Notes: a model not told the origin generated them from the letters alone. DNA of 64,000 bases from Sciurus carolinensis (GCF_902686445.1 NC_062219.1:109369160-109433159), one strand, 5' to 3'; positions 12,480 through 25,240 are shown, counted from the stretch's first letter. Program-made: numbers and translations.

Positions 12480-14220
12480 CTGGATTTAATCAGTTTCCAT
12501 TATCTATAGGTATTGAAATATCATTTTGTATCTCATTATATGTACAATTATTATGTTAGTCAAAGATATTTTTAAAATCTTTAACTAAATGGAAATTCTA
12601 ACTACCCTGATTCTATCATTACACATTGTATACATATATCAAATTATTGTATTGTACCCAATAATTAGTACATAAAATAATCATTCATAAAATTAAAACA
12701 AAATGAATAGTCATTGGGTAGTCAATAAATTACTTGTGGAAACAACACAAATAACAATACCAAGAGCATTCATTAAACCACTGGAGTATTTGTATACACA
12801 CTTACCTATTTTTACTTAGTTATAATATGAAGAGATACAACCAAGACAGCTGAGTAAGGTGTAAGAACAAAAAAGAAAAAAATTATTATACTGAAGGCAA
12901 GCTGTCTGGGAAGTTGTACTGCTTTTGTTTTCCTGAAGCCAATACTCAGGGTTCTGTGAGTGGTTAGTATCAAAATCGTACCTTTTCTTCCCTCTCAACA
13001 CCTAAATAAGAAAACTAGTCAACTCTGTAATGATTTTGTGAAAATCATCCCAATAACATTGAGCAGGGGAACAAAAACAAAAGTGAAGCCTCCCTCTTTT
13101 CTAACCTGCAGGGATTCTCCTCTCAAAGTAGGAGCCACACCTGATTTTTGTGAATTGTTTTTACATAGATGACCGATCCACTTGGGATACTGTTAGCTCC
13201 TTGAAATAAAGGAGCTTATCTTTTGTCTCACTTTACCCTCATTCCTAGTAGAAAGTCCTCACATATTAAGTTTTTACTTGGCTTTGTCTTGAACAACACA
13301 TTAGTCATGAAAACCACTAGCTCTCCCTAACCCTGGATCCAATAATGTGAGAAGAGTTAACTTCAGGTACTAATGACTGTATATAGCAGAAGATAAACAT
13401 AGGAAGGTTAACCGTATTCCGTTTAAGAATCCATTGAGTTTCACAGACTGTAATGGTGGAGAAGGTGAAATCTGACTAACCCTCCCACAGATAACAGTTA
13501 TAAACTTTGAAAAATTAAAAAAACTTTTTGCATACACTGAAAAAGAACCAAACAGGAAAACTGGAAAAACTTTCATTTGTGAAAGGAAATTTCACTAGGT
13601 AAGATTTACAATTCTATAGCTTCTTGTATGAGGATGCTTCCTTTAGTTTTTGCAGCGCAAGGAAAAGAGAACTCGCTGTTGTATTTTCTTGACATATCAC
13701 AGGGAAGAATTTGGGACTGCGTTTCAGCCTGAGTGGCTGAAAATCAAGGAAGGAAGTATGGAAAAGGAAAGTCATGGTCGATGAGGAGGGAAAGTGGTCC
13801 CTAAATCTACGTGTAAGTAACCCTTATCCTTGTCTGACTCACTCTACATAAATGGGAGAAGACTGAGAGAAGCTTAGTGGAAATTTGATCAAGTTGGACA
13901 CATAATTCAGCTGTTGCCCACCACAGTGCAGAAAGAATTTGGAGTTTGAGCCAAGCCAAAATAGAGAGGCTGGGAAAACTCTTGGGAGAGACCATGGCTT
14001 AAGAGTAAAGACAATGTTCCAGCACTCAGGGATTTGCTTTGAACTAAGGACAAGACCAAAACAAATCCTCCACAAATCCCAGATGATCAATCAGTAATTT
14101 AACTGCTCTCACAAGAATTAACACAGAATGTAGCATCTCTACAATGTAACATCTACAACTTTTCTAATATAGAACTAAAAATTACTGACTCTGCAAAGAC
14201 ACAGGAAAATATGATCTATA
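12480..14220. other. MEP1A intron sequence, no gene seen
   Basis: Unique AT-rich intron between exons 5 and 6 with only random short frames. No recognisable repeat or exon. Confidence 0.5.
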
Positions 14221-14229
14221 GATAAAGTA

Positions 14230-17200
14230 ACAGTAGTAAATAGAGAAACAAACCAAGAAAATCATTATTTTATATTTATTCAAGGACTTAAAGAAAAAAG
14301 CATTATACAAAGAATTTCAGCAGAGAAATGGAAATGATATAAAAGAACAAATGAAAATTATATCAGAATTATATCCAGAATAGAAAGATGAGTTTAACAG
14401 AAGACTAGAAATGGTAAGAGTCAGAGAGAAAATATTTTAAAAAATGAATAGAGCTTTAGCAAACAATGGGGGAAGCACTGAACAGTCTACTGTGTGCAAT
14501 TAGAGTCTCTGAAGTATGGGAGAGACATAGAAAAATACTTGAGCAAAATAATGGCCCAATATTACTAAGATTTTGTTATTTTAAAAGTACCCTACAGATC
14601 TAAGAAGCTTGGTGAACCCAAGTAGGATAAATACAAAGAAAATCAACATAAGCATATCATAGGAAAACTGTTACAAAAACAGAAATAAAGAGCAGCTAGA
14701 GAAGAAATGGACACATTACATACAGGGGAACCATCATATGGAGATGGCTGAATTCTCATCAAAAGCACTGGAGACCAAAGACAATGTACCTGGGGCAAAA
14801 TTCTTGACAAATACATAAATATATCTGATAAAAGACATATCTAAAATACATAAGTATTCCTACAACTCAACAAAAAATAGATAAACAACATGATTTTTTA
14901 ATGGCTAAACCATCTGAACAAATATTTCACAAGGGAAGATAGGGAAATGACCAATGAATAGCTGAAAGGAAGTCAACATCATCAGCCAGCATGGAAATAC
15001 AAACTATTTAATTAATAAAATATCACCACATGCTATGATAATAGTTAAGAAAACAGTGTTCACTAGCCCACTATAATGGCCAAAATTAAAAACAATGTCA
15101 ACACCAAATGTTGGCCAGGCTGTGGAGTGATTGAACTCTCATTTTGTACAAGCAAATGAAAGAGGCTAACACTAAACCTACAGTTATGCTGAGACCCAAT
15201 AATTCTGCTCTTAGGTATTGATTCTGAAGAGATAAAATATATTTTTAAAAAGCATGTGAAAAGATAGTTGTAGTAGGTTTTTGTTGTCTTTTCTCTTGCT
15301 TGTTTTGTTTTGTTTGCGGAGCTGTGGTGTAGAAGCTCTATTCATAGTAGCCAAAACATGGAATCAACCCTACATGGTTACACAAGCTGAGATAAACTAA
15401 ATGACACTCAGTATTAAACAGGAACAAATTGCTGATGCACACCACACTGAGGAATCTCAAGAATATTCTACTGAGTAAAAGAATCCTTAGTCAAAGGAAT
15501 ATGATACCAAAACATATGAATCTATTATATAAAAGTCTAGAATATGAATATGAAAATATATGAGTCAAAAAGACAAATACAGAATAGTTTTTGTTTTCTT
15601 CAATAAGGGTTGGAGTAACTGGGAAGGGCATGAGAGGACAACATTCCATCGCTTGAGAGAAATTTCAGTGATGTATAATCCTTTAAGTACTCATTAAAAT
15701 GTATACCTATATTTTTTTTACCCTATATACATTTTACATTAAAAAGAACCACTGACAAATATTGAGCTCCAGATAACAATATGTAAGCTGAAATAATTGA
15801 CATAACATGTACTAGTGCCTGAAAAATATTTATGTTATTTATTTGTGTTCACTTTTTATTAACTTAGTTATTTTTGTGGTGCTGGGGCTCAAACTTACTG
15901 CCTGGTGTAATGAATGAAGTCTTTACCACTGAACTACAATGCATGTATGTATGTGTGTGTATGTACTCAGATGCTGGGAATTGAACCCAGGGTCTTAAGA
16001 ATGCTAAGCATCTACCACTGAGCTATCCCCCCAACCTTTGAAAGTTACTTTTAAACCCATCAAAATTAGAATGGATTGGATATTGAGGGATGGATAGGAT
16101 GGACAGAAGAAATAAAGCAAAACACAAAATGATAGTTCTGTAATCTAGGTGGTGAGTGTGTAAGTATTCATTGTAGAATGCATTTAGCTTTGTGCATATT
16201 TCAATTTCTTATAATAAAATGTTGGGAAAAGGAAAGACAAAATGAATTGTAACCTTAAAATGCTGAAAGTAAAAAATGTAAACTACAAATCCAAATTCTA
16301 TTTTCAATAAAAATATCCTGCAAAATAAAGGCAGGATAACCAAAGACACATAATATCTCTATATGAAAATTATAAAATATTAATGAGAGAAATTAAGTAG
16401 ACCTAAATAAATAGATATGCCATATTTATGGATTAGAAGTTTTTATACTTTTAAGAGATTAATTTTCTAAAACTTTTATGTATAAGTTCAACACAATCTT
16501 ACCAAAATCTCAGCAGCCTTATTGGGGAAATTGATAAGTTCATGCCAAAATATATGTAGAAAAACAAAAGATCTAGAGTAGGCTTAACTATCTTGAAAAA
16601 GGAGAGCAAAATTGGAGAACCTACTTCAAGAATAACTACAAAACTACAGTAATTAATACAGAGTGATATTGACAAGAGGATAGACAAGAAGAACATAACA
16701 GAGATTTCAGAAATAGATTAACAGCTAAATAGTCAATTAGTTCTGACAAAGGGGCTAAGTCATGTAATGAGGAAAAGAAAATATTTCAGCAAATGGTGCT
16801 GAACAAATGAATTGATGTAAATCAATCCCAATCTTTCTATCCTACTATACACAAAATATTAGTTTCTAATAAATTATAGACAAAAAGTTGAAACTATAAA
16901 AACACTGGAGAATATGATTACGACTTTGAGTTAAGCAAAGATTTTTTAGAATATAAAGCACAAAACCATAGGTCTAAAACTTGATAAATCAAACTTGGTC
17001 ACAATTAAATTTTTTCCCTGCAAAACACACTACTTAAACAGAAAGACACACCACAAACTGAGAGAAAATATTCACTATGAATATGACAAAGGACTTCATA
17101 ATATATAAAATTATTCTACAAGCGATGAAAAGAAAATATAATCAAAAACTATAAAAGTTAGGCACTTCATAAAATTAAATAGTCAACACCATATGAAAAT

Positions 17201-17540
17201 GAGCTAAAAATCAATAGTCATTAGGGAAGTGCAAGTTCAAATTACGAGATCCCATTTCACAATCATTAGAATAGCTATAATTAAAAAAATTAACATCAAC
17301 AATTTTGGTGAGAATGTGGAACAGACAGAACACTTACATGCACTCTTAGAAGAGTTGTAACATGGCATGGTCACTTTGGAAAACTGACATTCTCTTATAA
17401 TATTAAACATTCACTTACCATATACTACTAGGCAATTCTATTCCTAAACTTTTCCCCCCAAATTTAAAAAAAGTATATTCACACAGACTGATGTAACAAT
17501 GATCATATCAGCTTTCTTCATTATAACCCCAAATATAAAA
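14230..17540 (+). mobile_element. Composite of old L1 / HAL1-like LINE fragments
   Basis: Several decayed LINE-1 blocks on the plus strand. 14640-14790 resembles the end of ORF1 (GAGCAGCTAGAGAAGAAATG, GATGGCTGAATTCTCATC). 14820-15760 is an ORF2 and 3'-UTR relic. 16250-16340 resumes the ORF1-end motif. 16400-17540 is ORF2 (AAATGGTGCTGAACAAATGA, TTTCACAATCATTAGAATAG). The interrupted order suggests one LINE inserted into another. None is open. Confidence 0.7.
15871..16037 (-). repeat. Two antisense ID-like SINE fragments
   Basis: 15969-16037 is a clear antisense ID core (GCTGGGAATTGAACCCAGGG, then CTACCACTGAGCTATC). 15871-15944 is a more diverged relative, separated from it by a short GTAT/GTGT repeat. 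Confidence 0.7.
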
Positions 17541-18678
17541 CAACCCAATGGTTGGGGCCCGGAAGAGGGCAAAACTTTTTTTGACACTGCAGGTGACTCT
17601 CATGTGGTATTACTTAAGAAGTACTGCTATGACCTTACTGCCACTGCCTTATTTCAGGTTTATTTTCTGTCTGTTTTATTTCTTACCTTCTTTGCAGCTA
17701 GAGACACTCTGTCACTCAGTGGGGGTCTGCATGAGACCGACAGCATCAGCATTACCTAGGAGACCATTCGACAACCAGAATCTCAGACCTCACCTTGACC
17801 TATTCTGCATGTTATCAAGGTTCTCAGGTGGGTCTCATGCACATGAAAGTCTGAGAAACACTGACTTAGGCATCACAGAAGCATGGTGCAGACTCTACAA
17901 AATTCCTGGTGGAGATGCAGAATCAGGCATGTGACAGAGTAGTGCAGATGTGACAAATAGGAGGAATGATTGTAATGGGAAAGAACCCCTTTAGAAGTTG
18001 GTGTTTCTCAAATCATGCTCCAATAAATGTTGGCATTCCATGAATTTGCAAGTGTGCTGGAAAACATTGGGGAAAAGAACTCAATTTCCCAGTGAATGAA
18101 GACAATGATATTTATCTAGGAAGAATGGGTCTTGCAAGCATGGATTCAGCTAGATGTTCAGCTGTCAGTCAGTCATGGCTTCTGTTACTTATTTCTACTG
18201 ACAATTTTTAACAATGAGTAAAATGCAGATCTTGAGAGAAAAAAGTAGAAATTACTATTGTGAAATGGACCATTAACTTGTGAAATATACACTTTTTAAT
18301 TTCTCAAACATATGATATATTCCTCTGGCAAAATACCATTTTCAGGTTCACCTAAAAAAATTAAAGTGCAAATTTTTCACAGCCAAGATGTCAAATTTTA
18401 TCTCATTGTGCTTTCATTTATGTTGCTGTTGATTTTATTATCATTTTAATGTGTGCTAAAATTTTAAAATTATTCTTTGACACTCTATCTCAGACTGGGC
18501 AAGTAACCCTGGTTTTGATGTAATGTCATGTCTTTCTTCCCATAAGATAAAGAATCATCAAGACTGGGAAATCCTCCTATACATTGATGGTGAGTCCCAG
18601 ACTGAAGTCATTGAATAGGAAGAAGGAGAGAAAGAAAAGTTAAATCAGACGCTCCTAATTAGGAGCAACTTGTATTAC

Positions 18679-18754
18679 CCAGATTGTCAGCCAGGATGTA
18701 AGGAATAGGGAACTTCCATCTGGAGGTTGGGTTTCTCAGGGCATTCCTGGAATT
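18679..18754 (-). CDS. MEP1A: MEP1A exon 5: activation site and start of the catalytic domain
   Basis: A 76-nt exon encoding [19 protein letters not shown] followed by ILADNL. The activation bond is expected after Arg65, between R and N in NSR|NAL, by analogy with other meprins cleaved by trypsin-like proteases. The RW-x-FPIPY stretch opens the mature astacin domain. The acceptor is TTTCACAG and the donor GTAATA, a weaker but canonical site. The last base G joins AT of exon 6 to give Asp, where other mammals as I recall have Gly. Confidence 0.93.
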
Positions 18755-19255
18755 CTGTGAAAACACAAGCAAAGATGCCTGGGAAGCTTGGCACTCAAGG
18801 TCACCTTGACCTTCTCCTTCATTAAATTCTTACACCATATAGAATCTCTCAAGTGATTCAAACAATTTAGTGACATTTGTCTTCTCATTATAAAAACAAT
18901 AGAGAGTCCCTAGAGATAATCTGGAAAATTTTAGACATATTATTAAGAACAAAATAAAGAGGGCCCACAATTTCTCCAAATGGACAGTCAATACATACCT
19001 TGGTCCATTTCCTTATCTCTCATTCTTGGTTTAATAGGAAAATCGAATAGCTGGACCATTAAATAATTGCAGACTATTCTGCTATTTGTTTGGTTTTCCA
19101 GTTTTTGTCACTACCAACTACAGTTCAAGTCTTTGTGGATGTTATTATCAATTAGAATTCACCCCAGGGCTAGCCACAGAGCACAGGTTCACCCCCCTCA
19201 TCGTGGTGCAGCAGCAGTCCTGGGGCACTTAATTGTATCATTGGCAGGTACTCAC

Positions 19256-19296
19256 CTGCAGAAGGATGTCCCCTTGAAAGAGGTCCAGGCCTGCAG
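19256..19296 (-). CDS. MEP1A: MEP1A exon 4: propeptide
   Basis: A 41-nt exon encoding (A)AGLDLFQGDILLQ, the well conserved end of the meprin propeptide. The FxGD motif (FQGD here) is the astacin-family latency motif, in which the Asp caps the catalytic zinc in the zymogen; the mechanism is family knowledge. It has an AG acceptor and a GTGAGT donor. The 3.8-kb intron separating it from exon 3 contains no recognisable coding sequence. Confidence 0.92.
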
Positions 19297-19299
19297 CTG

Positions 19300-22200
19300 G
19301 AAATGGATTTTAAAATTAAGAAAAATTTGTGAATGAACATTATATAAAGGCATCTCCAACATTAAAATTCATCTTTGTCATTATAAATCTTTGATTTTAA
19401 TCTTTAAGTGGTTAAATTCTTTTGGAACCAAGGCAAAAATTCCCTCTGAGTACCTGTGAATAGCCAGTAAAATATCACATATTATTATGTTCTCTTTTCA
19501 ATTTTGGAACAAGATTTTTGTCTAAGAAGCCTAGAGGTAAATTAGAAGGGATCTTATTGACCGGTGACTCTGAACCTCTCATACTTCAAAGAAAGAAATG
19601 GAATCCACAGACCAGAAGTGATGAACCAGGTGGTCAGTGACCAAATGAGCAATGAAACTCTGACTTCCTGTCCAGGGCCCTTCGTACTGTTATACTTTCC
19701 TGCCTCTGTCCTTAGGTCAATAGGCTGGTTTTGCTTTCTCCCATAACAAAATAATGCTACCCTCCAAAGTGAAGCCAAAGTTTCTACCCTTGAAATAAGA
19801 AAGGCCAGGAGACAGATCTGTTCAAAATCATCTCCAAAGACCGGCTGCCAGATGCTTTGCAGAATAGACCCTTCCACTGCTGCTTATTGCTTAATCCTGG
19901 CCTCAAATTGTTTCTGAAAATTAGATTCTTAAAGGGCATATCCTTATGGGAAAACTTTCTAAGTGTTTAAAAGAATGTCACTTCTTATCATAACCCTCAT
20001 GTGACAAGCAGCATTCCCAGTAAAATGCAAAGAATTTCAGACAGGATCAGTGAGTTTATACTTCAGTCTGAAGACAGTCCCTATTTTACAGCTGGGAAGC
20101 CAAGACAGAGAATAATCAGCTGGGTCTCACAACCTCAGGTGGTAGTAGAGGGCCCACCTGGCAAAAGTTGAGTTTAATCTCTCAACTGACACCATGGAGG
20201 TGTTAAGTATGAGGAGACATTATGGTTTCACCTGCTAATGACTGCAGCTGTTCACCTCATCTTCTTCCTTATGCACACAATTTCTAGATTTGTTTAACCT
20301 CCTTCATCCTGATCTATTCCTATACCAACAGTATAGTCAGAAACCAACAAACAGCAAGGACTATCTCCTTATCAGTCAGACCCAGGTTCTGAGTTGACTT
20401 TTTAATAAGGGCATTTTGTGCTGGTTCATCCTTCTCTTGCCTAGGCTTGACAAGAGCAAATGTATGCATTTCCTGGCACCTGGTCTAGATTGGGAATAAG
20501 TTGAGAGGAGAGCTCTTCCAGAGTAATGTGAACAAGGTCACACAGACCTGGGCTTGGTGCTTGGTCACCATGGCCAGGATCGGGGTGTGGGTAGCACTTT
20601 CCATGGAAGTACATACCCAGGGAAAGCAAGCCTCAATCTATTCACTACCCAATTGGTTCATGTAGCACATACTAAGTGCCTATTGTATCTCAGGCTTTGT
20701 TCTAGATGCTGGGGGATACCACAGAGAATAGAATAAAGCCCTTAAGATGATGACATTCTTAATTGAAAGGGAAGATGCATAAACAAACAAATGTGGAGTA
20801 AGGCAGATGGTAAAAAAATATATAATTAATTAAAAGAGTGAGAGAGAGAGCAAGGGAGAAAGAGTCCTGAGATGGGAGACAGTTGCTATTTTAGAAAGGT
20901 AGTCATGGAAGGCCTCCTTGCAGACATGGTATTTGAACAGAAATCTGATGGAGGGAGTAAAGGAAGCATGTTGGAAGCAGAGGCAGAGGCAGCAGCAGAG
21001 GCAAGAGAGCCTTGATGTCCTAGAGCATGTGTTCAAGCTTTAGAATCAGAATCCTGGAGGATAAGCCAAACCCTTGGAGGCTTTTGATTCAGTAAAGCTG
21101 GGCAGGGTCCGAGAGCACTCATTTCTAACATGTTTCCTGGTGTTCCAATGCTGCAGGTTGTGGGAGGACACACTGGACAGACACTTCCATAGAGGAATGG
21201 TTACGTGGGTCAGCATGCCTGGAAAGCTCACGTAAGAAAGGGGAAGAGCAGTTAGAAGTAGGGCCAGAGAGGAAGCCAGGGTCAGATCATCTGGAATCAC
21301 CTGGGATCTGTTAAAAATGGGGATGCTGATTCTGTAGGCCCAGGGTGGGGCTCAAAGTGCCGCTTTGCTGGGGAAGCTCTTAAGCGATGCAAGCAATGTT
21401 GACCTGTGGAACATGCTTTGGGAATCAAGGTTGTAAGGCGTCATTGTATATTGGAAGAGAAGTCCTTAGAAGGTTGGACCTCTGAAAACTATTAAGAGGA
21501 GAGTCCTGTCCATGTTCTGTAGAGAGGTCTGGATGGAATGAAAGTAGAAAAGGAGAAGCAGCAAGGAGCTCCCTGAAAGGGCAGGACAACATTGTGAGGA
21601 GACTTGGACCAGAGTGGAGCAATAACAGCATGGACACATGTCAGCTGTGATCCAATCCATAAGTATGTGTGGCAGCACAGAAAGACAAGATTAGGGAAAA
21701 CTCTGAGGTTCTACACCTGAAATCTAGGTAGAGGAACTGCATTTCCTGAAATGACAGACTTAGAGGAGTCAGTCGGTGATGGAGAATAGAAAGGTCAAAT
21801 CAACCTTTTGAGTCTTGGAGAGAAGGAATCAAAAGTTGACAACTTTCTCTGTGTGATTTTCCCAACCCAACTGTGAGGATAGAATCTAGCCACATGGCTA
21901 AGCCAATCAATCCTAGAGGCTTCACTGGAATGGACTAAAAAAGAGGAGGGATACATAGTAGAGAGATTTCTTCACTGGGGTCACAGTTCAGGGGTGGTGA
22001 TGAAGCTAAACAGTAAAAATGGCTCAGAGGTAAAATAATTAACTTTTACTAGATAAATAAGGATGAGACTTGGAAATTTCTAATTCTAATCCTAGCCCTG
22101 TTTTAGAACGGGTCCTCTGAATTGTTTACATTCATTCATCCATTTACTTTACTAAGTCCTTTATACCCTGCCCAGGCAGACATTCTCAAGCTATTTCAAT

Positions 22201-23110
22201 TAAATATCAACCAGCTGCCTTCTCTGTGAATGGAACAAAGCCAGAGAGATTTAACCCTTAGGTCTGGGTTTTTGTATTTTGTCATCTTCAGCTGGCACTG
22301 AGCTATTGAAATAGGAGTCAGAAGACCTGGAGGAGAGCCTCATTACTGCAACCTATGATCTGGGGTGAGTCAGCCTCACTGTGAGGTGTTTCCTGTCTTC
22401 CTGCAAGAGGAAGGTAGCATTTAGTTCACTTCAAGATTGAACCAGGAAGTCCTGGATAGAAAACTGTGGCAAACTCCAAGGCGCTTATTATGGTCACGAA
22501 TGTCTCTACTTCAATCACTCCTGGCCAAAGACTCTGAAATGTAAAGGCTTTCCTCTCATTTCAGAAGCAAGACACAGGGAAAAGAGACAACTACTCAGCT
22601 CTTCTCTTCTTCCAGTAGTGAATGAGACCATGGATTTCTCCAAGAAAAGTACTCGTGAGCAGGATGCCTAAACAGAAATCCACTGACATGCTGCTGTATG
22701 TCCTAACCAAACGGTCCGTGTGTGTGATGGGCAATAGGTAAGGTGATAGAAAAGGTGGGGTCTTTTCCCCACTAAATATAACCACAATCTTATTCCTTTT
22801 AATTTTCTTAAGCAAACAGAACAATCACCCATCTTTTTCCTTCTATTTTTAAAAAAATAGAAACTGATCATATGAAATATTCATGAACAGAAAATTGTGT
22901 TTCTAGATCCAACGAGACTCACAAACTCCCCTAGAAAATCTGATCTTTCTCTTGCCATATTGCCATTTTTCAGAAACTGCAAATCCCAATAAAGTACCAA
23001 GAAATATATCCCCCCAAAGGCATGCAATGAAGTATTATGAAGGTAAGAACTTTTCAGCAATCTTATCACTAAGTTTTAAATTATTTCAAGAAATTAATAA
23101 GGAAGAAAAT
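19300..23110. other. MEP1A intron between exons 3 and 4
   Basis: No coding sequence recognised. Weak MIR-like relics are visible at about 20040-20170 and 22290-22400. At 20640-21010 there is an ancient mammalian repeat (ACTAAGTGCCTATTGTATC, GGCTTTGTTCTAGATGCTGG, GGAAGGCCTCCTTGCAGACA). A GA-rich stretch lies at 20834-20860. Confidence 0.45.
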
Positions 23111-23119
23111 TGAACCCAC

Positions 23120-23170
23120 CTAAATTGATTTCTGAAATGTCCTTCTGTTCATCAAAATCTGAATCTGATA
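23120..23170 (-). CDS. MEP1A: MEP1A exon 3: propeptide
   Basis: A 51-nt exon encoding (V)SDSDFDEQKDISEINL. The EQKDISEINL part is the same as in meprin alpha of other mammals as I know it. The acceptor is TTAACAAG and the donor GTGGGT. It enters in phase 1 and leaves with G, which joins CT of exon 4 to make Ala. It lies only 85 bp from exon 2, so exons 1-3 form a compact 320-bp 5' cluster. Confidence 0.92.
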   Translation of the reverse strand, partial: YQIQILMNRRTFQKSI

Positions 23171-23255
23171 CTTGTTAAAAATAGAAAAAAAAGTATTAAT
23201 CTTGCTGAACAAGAGAGAAAATTCAGAAACACTATGTATTTGAATTGATTCTTAC

Positions 23256-23280
23256 CATCTCCTTCAGGAAGATGCTTAAT
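23256..23280 (-). CDS. MEP1A: MEP1A exon 2: propeptide micro-exon
   Basis: A 25-nt exon encoding IKHLPEGD plus the first base of the next codon. It is flanked by a CTTTCAG acceptor and a GTAAGA donor on the minus strand. It matches the start of the meprin alpha propeptide just after signal cleavage. The leftover G joins TA of exon 3 to make a Val codon. The propeptide keeps the protease latent until trypsin-like cleavage. Confidence 0.92.
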
Positions 23281-23366
23281 CTGAAAGGTAATAAATATAG
23301 AGAAAATTGATCATTTACACTACAGTTGGTATCTTAAAATATTTTGAGGAGCAGAGTTGTACTTAC

Positions 23367-23435
23367 CGATACAGCTGCAATGTGGGCAAAAAATAAGGTA
23401 AAAGAAAGAACACAAGTGGATCCCATCCAGATCAT
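23367..23435 (-). CDS. MEP1A: MEP1A exon 1: start codon and signal peptide
   Basis: This exon encodes 23 residues beginning MIWMGSTCVLSFT, with a hydrophobic core (VLSFTLFFAHIAA) that is a standard secretory signal peptide. A second ATG lies three codons in. I chose the first because the N-terminus then has the same length and pattern as meprin alpha in other mammals (M-x-W-x-x-S-T-C). It ends in a strong donor, GTAAGT, on the minus strand at 23361-23366. Phase at the 3' end is 0, and the next exon continues with IKHLPEGD as in the family propeptide. Too short to appear as a normal open frame, it was recognised by homology and splice sites. Confidence 0.93.
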
Positions 23436-23520
23436 TGTTGCAAATGAGCTGATTTTAGCAAAGACACCTTGTCATAAATACCTATTGGACCTTGCCCTGA
23501 TTGTCATATTAGAAACTTTG
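23436..23520 (-). promoter_or_regulatory. Probable MEP1A 5' UTR and proximal promoter
   Basis: Immediately upstream of the start codon on the minus strand there is a TATA-like GGTATTTATG (23473-23482) about 40 bp from the ATG. Just beyond is CAAGGTCCA (23486-23494), which resembles the direct-repeat half-sites bound by HNF4, and it overlaps an inverted CCAAT-like CCAATAGG. HNF4 control would fit kidney and gut expression of meprin alpha. The transcription start is not known, and these short motifs could be chance. Confidence 0.3.
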
Positions 23521-23840
23521 ACCTTTCCCTATATCCTGTAGTTTTAAAAAAGGTAGACAAAGATAATGTCATTGCCCCTTTCAAGGACAGAGACTAAGTC
23601 TACTTGAAAAGTTCATGCACCAGAGCTGGGAAAAAGTTTGAAAAAATACCAAAATAAGCATGTATTTCTATACACCATAAACTTCATAATAGAATAAAAT
23701 AATATCTAAAATGATTATAGTATGCTTAAATCCAATAAAAGATGAATTAAAATTTTATGAAAATACCATAAAGCAATTATCGAAGGATATAAAATAGATA
23801 TGACCTCTCTCTCTCTCATCCATATATTCCTTCTCCCTTT

Positions 23841-23863
23841 GTCTGTGTGTGTGTGTGTGTGTG
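23841..23863. repeat. (TG)n microsatellite
   Basis: About 11 TG units, preceded by a short CT run, 400 bp upstream of the MEP1A start. Confidence 0.95.
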
Positions 23864-23879
23864 CATACATGCACACACA

Positions 23880-25240
23880 TATATGAAATATTCAGGGATT
23901 ATTCTGATATTAATCTATAAATTCTATGTCATTTCAGTAAAAATCTTAACAGGGTTTCAGAGAAATTTGTCAAACTGACAGAATGTTTTTGAAATTTACG
24001 TAAAAGGGTAAATGTCCCAGAATAAATAAGAAAATTCTGAAAAGAATAAAGTGAAAGGAATTGCCAAAACACAGATATCAAGAATTTTTACAAAGTTATG
24101 GTAATTAGAGTGTGCAATATTGCCCAAAAGAAAGATCACTGAGTACAATAGAGCATATCAAAAGAGATGCAAGTTTATATGGGATTTTTCATATGTGGGA
24201 GGAACCAAAATATTAATAGGGAAACTTTGGTCTCTTTTATAACAATGTTGGAAAAATAGCATTTCCAAATGAGGAATAAATTAAATTCTTACCCCCACAC
24301 TATTTACAAATATAAACTATAGATAAATTACAGGCAAATATATAAGATCTAAACTTTAAAAGAGAAAACAGGAAAATCTCTCTTTAACTTTGAGGCTAGG
24401 AAATATTATTTAAACAAGAGGCTTAGAAATCATAAAAGTAAAATAATAAGTTTGACTATATCAAATTTTAATCCTCTTTATGACAAATACACAACACAAT
24501 TAAAAGACAAGCCACAGATGAAAGAAGATATTTATATGGCATATAATTGGATAAAAATAAATATCTAGGTGGGGCATGGTGTTGCACACCTATAATCTTA
24601 GTGGCTCAGCAGACTGAGGCAGGAGGATCGAGAGTTCAAAGCCAGACTCAGCAACAATGAGGCACTAAGCAACTCAGTGAGATCTTGTCTCAAAATAAAA
24701 TACATAATAGGGCTGGGGATGTGGCTCACTGGTTCAGTGCCTCTGAGTTCAATCCCTGGTACCAAAAAAATAAATAAATATCCAGGAAACATAAGGATTT
24801 CCTACCAGTCAACAAGGGAGAAAAAAAGAGACATATCCTCTTAGAGAAAAATGGGAAAAATATGAATAGGACATTCACAAAGAAGAAAACTCAATAAACA
24901 TAAAAAAAGAGTAATCAGAAAATCAGAAAAATGTAAATTCAAACAAAATGAAATGCCAACCCAACCTCAGATTGGTATAAATTGAGAAGGCTGACAATGC
25001 TGTGTCAATAAGAATGTGAGGACATATGAAATCTCAATACTACAGGTAGAATAAAGTTAGGCATTTGATGCTACCTAATGAAGTTGAAGCACACATAACT
25101 TGTAGGCTCTAAGTTTCACTTCTAGTTAAGTACACTAGAAAGACACATACACATACACAAAGTACCCACAATATTTTCCTTATAGTCCTTTGTCATAATA
25201 GTAAAAAACTGGAAAAAGCTGTTCATGCTAGAGGAAAAAA
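23880..25240 (+). mobile_element. L1 ORF2 relic, interrupted by a SINE
   Basis: Decayed ORF2 from the endonuclease/RT-downstream region to near the 3' end (AGAGAAATTTGTCAAACTGA, CAAAGTTATGGTAATTAGAG, GGGAAACTTTGGTCTC, then AATCAGAAAAATGTAAATTC). A sciurid SINE sits inside it at 24567-24783. Not coding. Confidence 0.75.
24567..24783 (+). repeat. Sciurid composite SINE, full-length
   Basis: Begins GGTGGGGCATGGTGTTGC, then ACTGAGGCAGGAGGATCG and GGGCTGGGGATGTGGCTCAC, ending TTCAATCCCTGGTACC and an A-rich AAATAAATAAATA tail. This is a 7SL-like left half plus an ID-like right half, inserted in an L1 relic. Confidence 0.9.

Larger units (their letters stand above)
1..23435 (-). other. MEP1A: MEP1A gene body, 5' part (exons 1-9; 3' part off the left edge)
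   Basis: Nine coding exons read from right to left and together encode residues 1-309 of a protein that is about 750 residues long in other mammals. They cover the signal peptide, propeptide, whole astacin protease domain and the beginning of the MAM domain. Meprin alpha is a zinc endopeptidase of kidney and gut brush border that is secreted after its C-terminal part is cleaved; that is family knowledge. Exon sizes are 69, 25, 51, 41, 76, 117/118, 176, 222 and 150 nt. The introns contain L1, SINE and low-complexity DNA. The remaining MAM, TRAF-like and EGF-like exons were not found in 1-788, so they lie outside the window. One junction (exon 6 to 7) is out of phase. Confidence 0.95.

Noticed and set aside
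17548..17934. 128-codon plus-strand frame in an MEP1A intron
   Set aside because: Antisense to the gene, partly in repeat-derived DNA, composition unlike protein-coding sequence.
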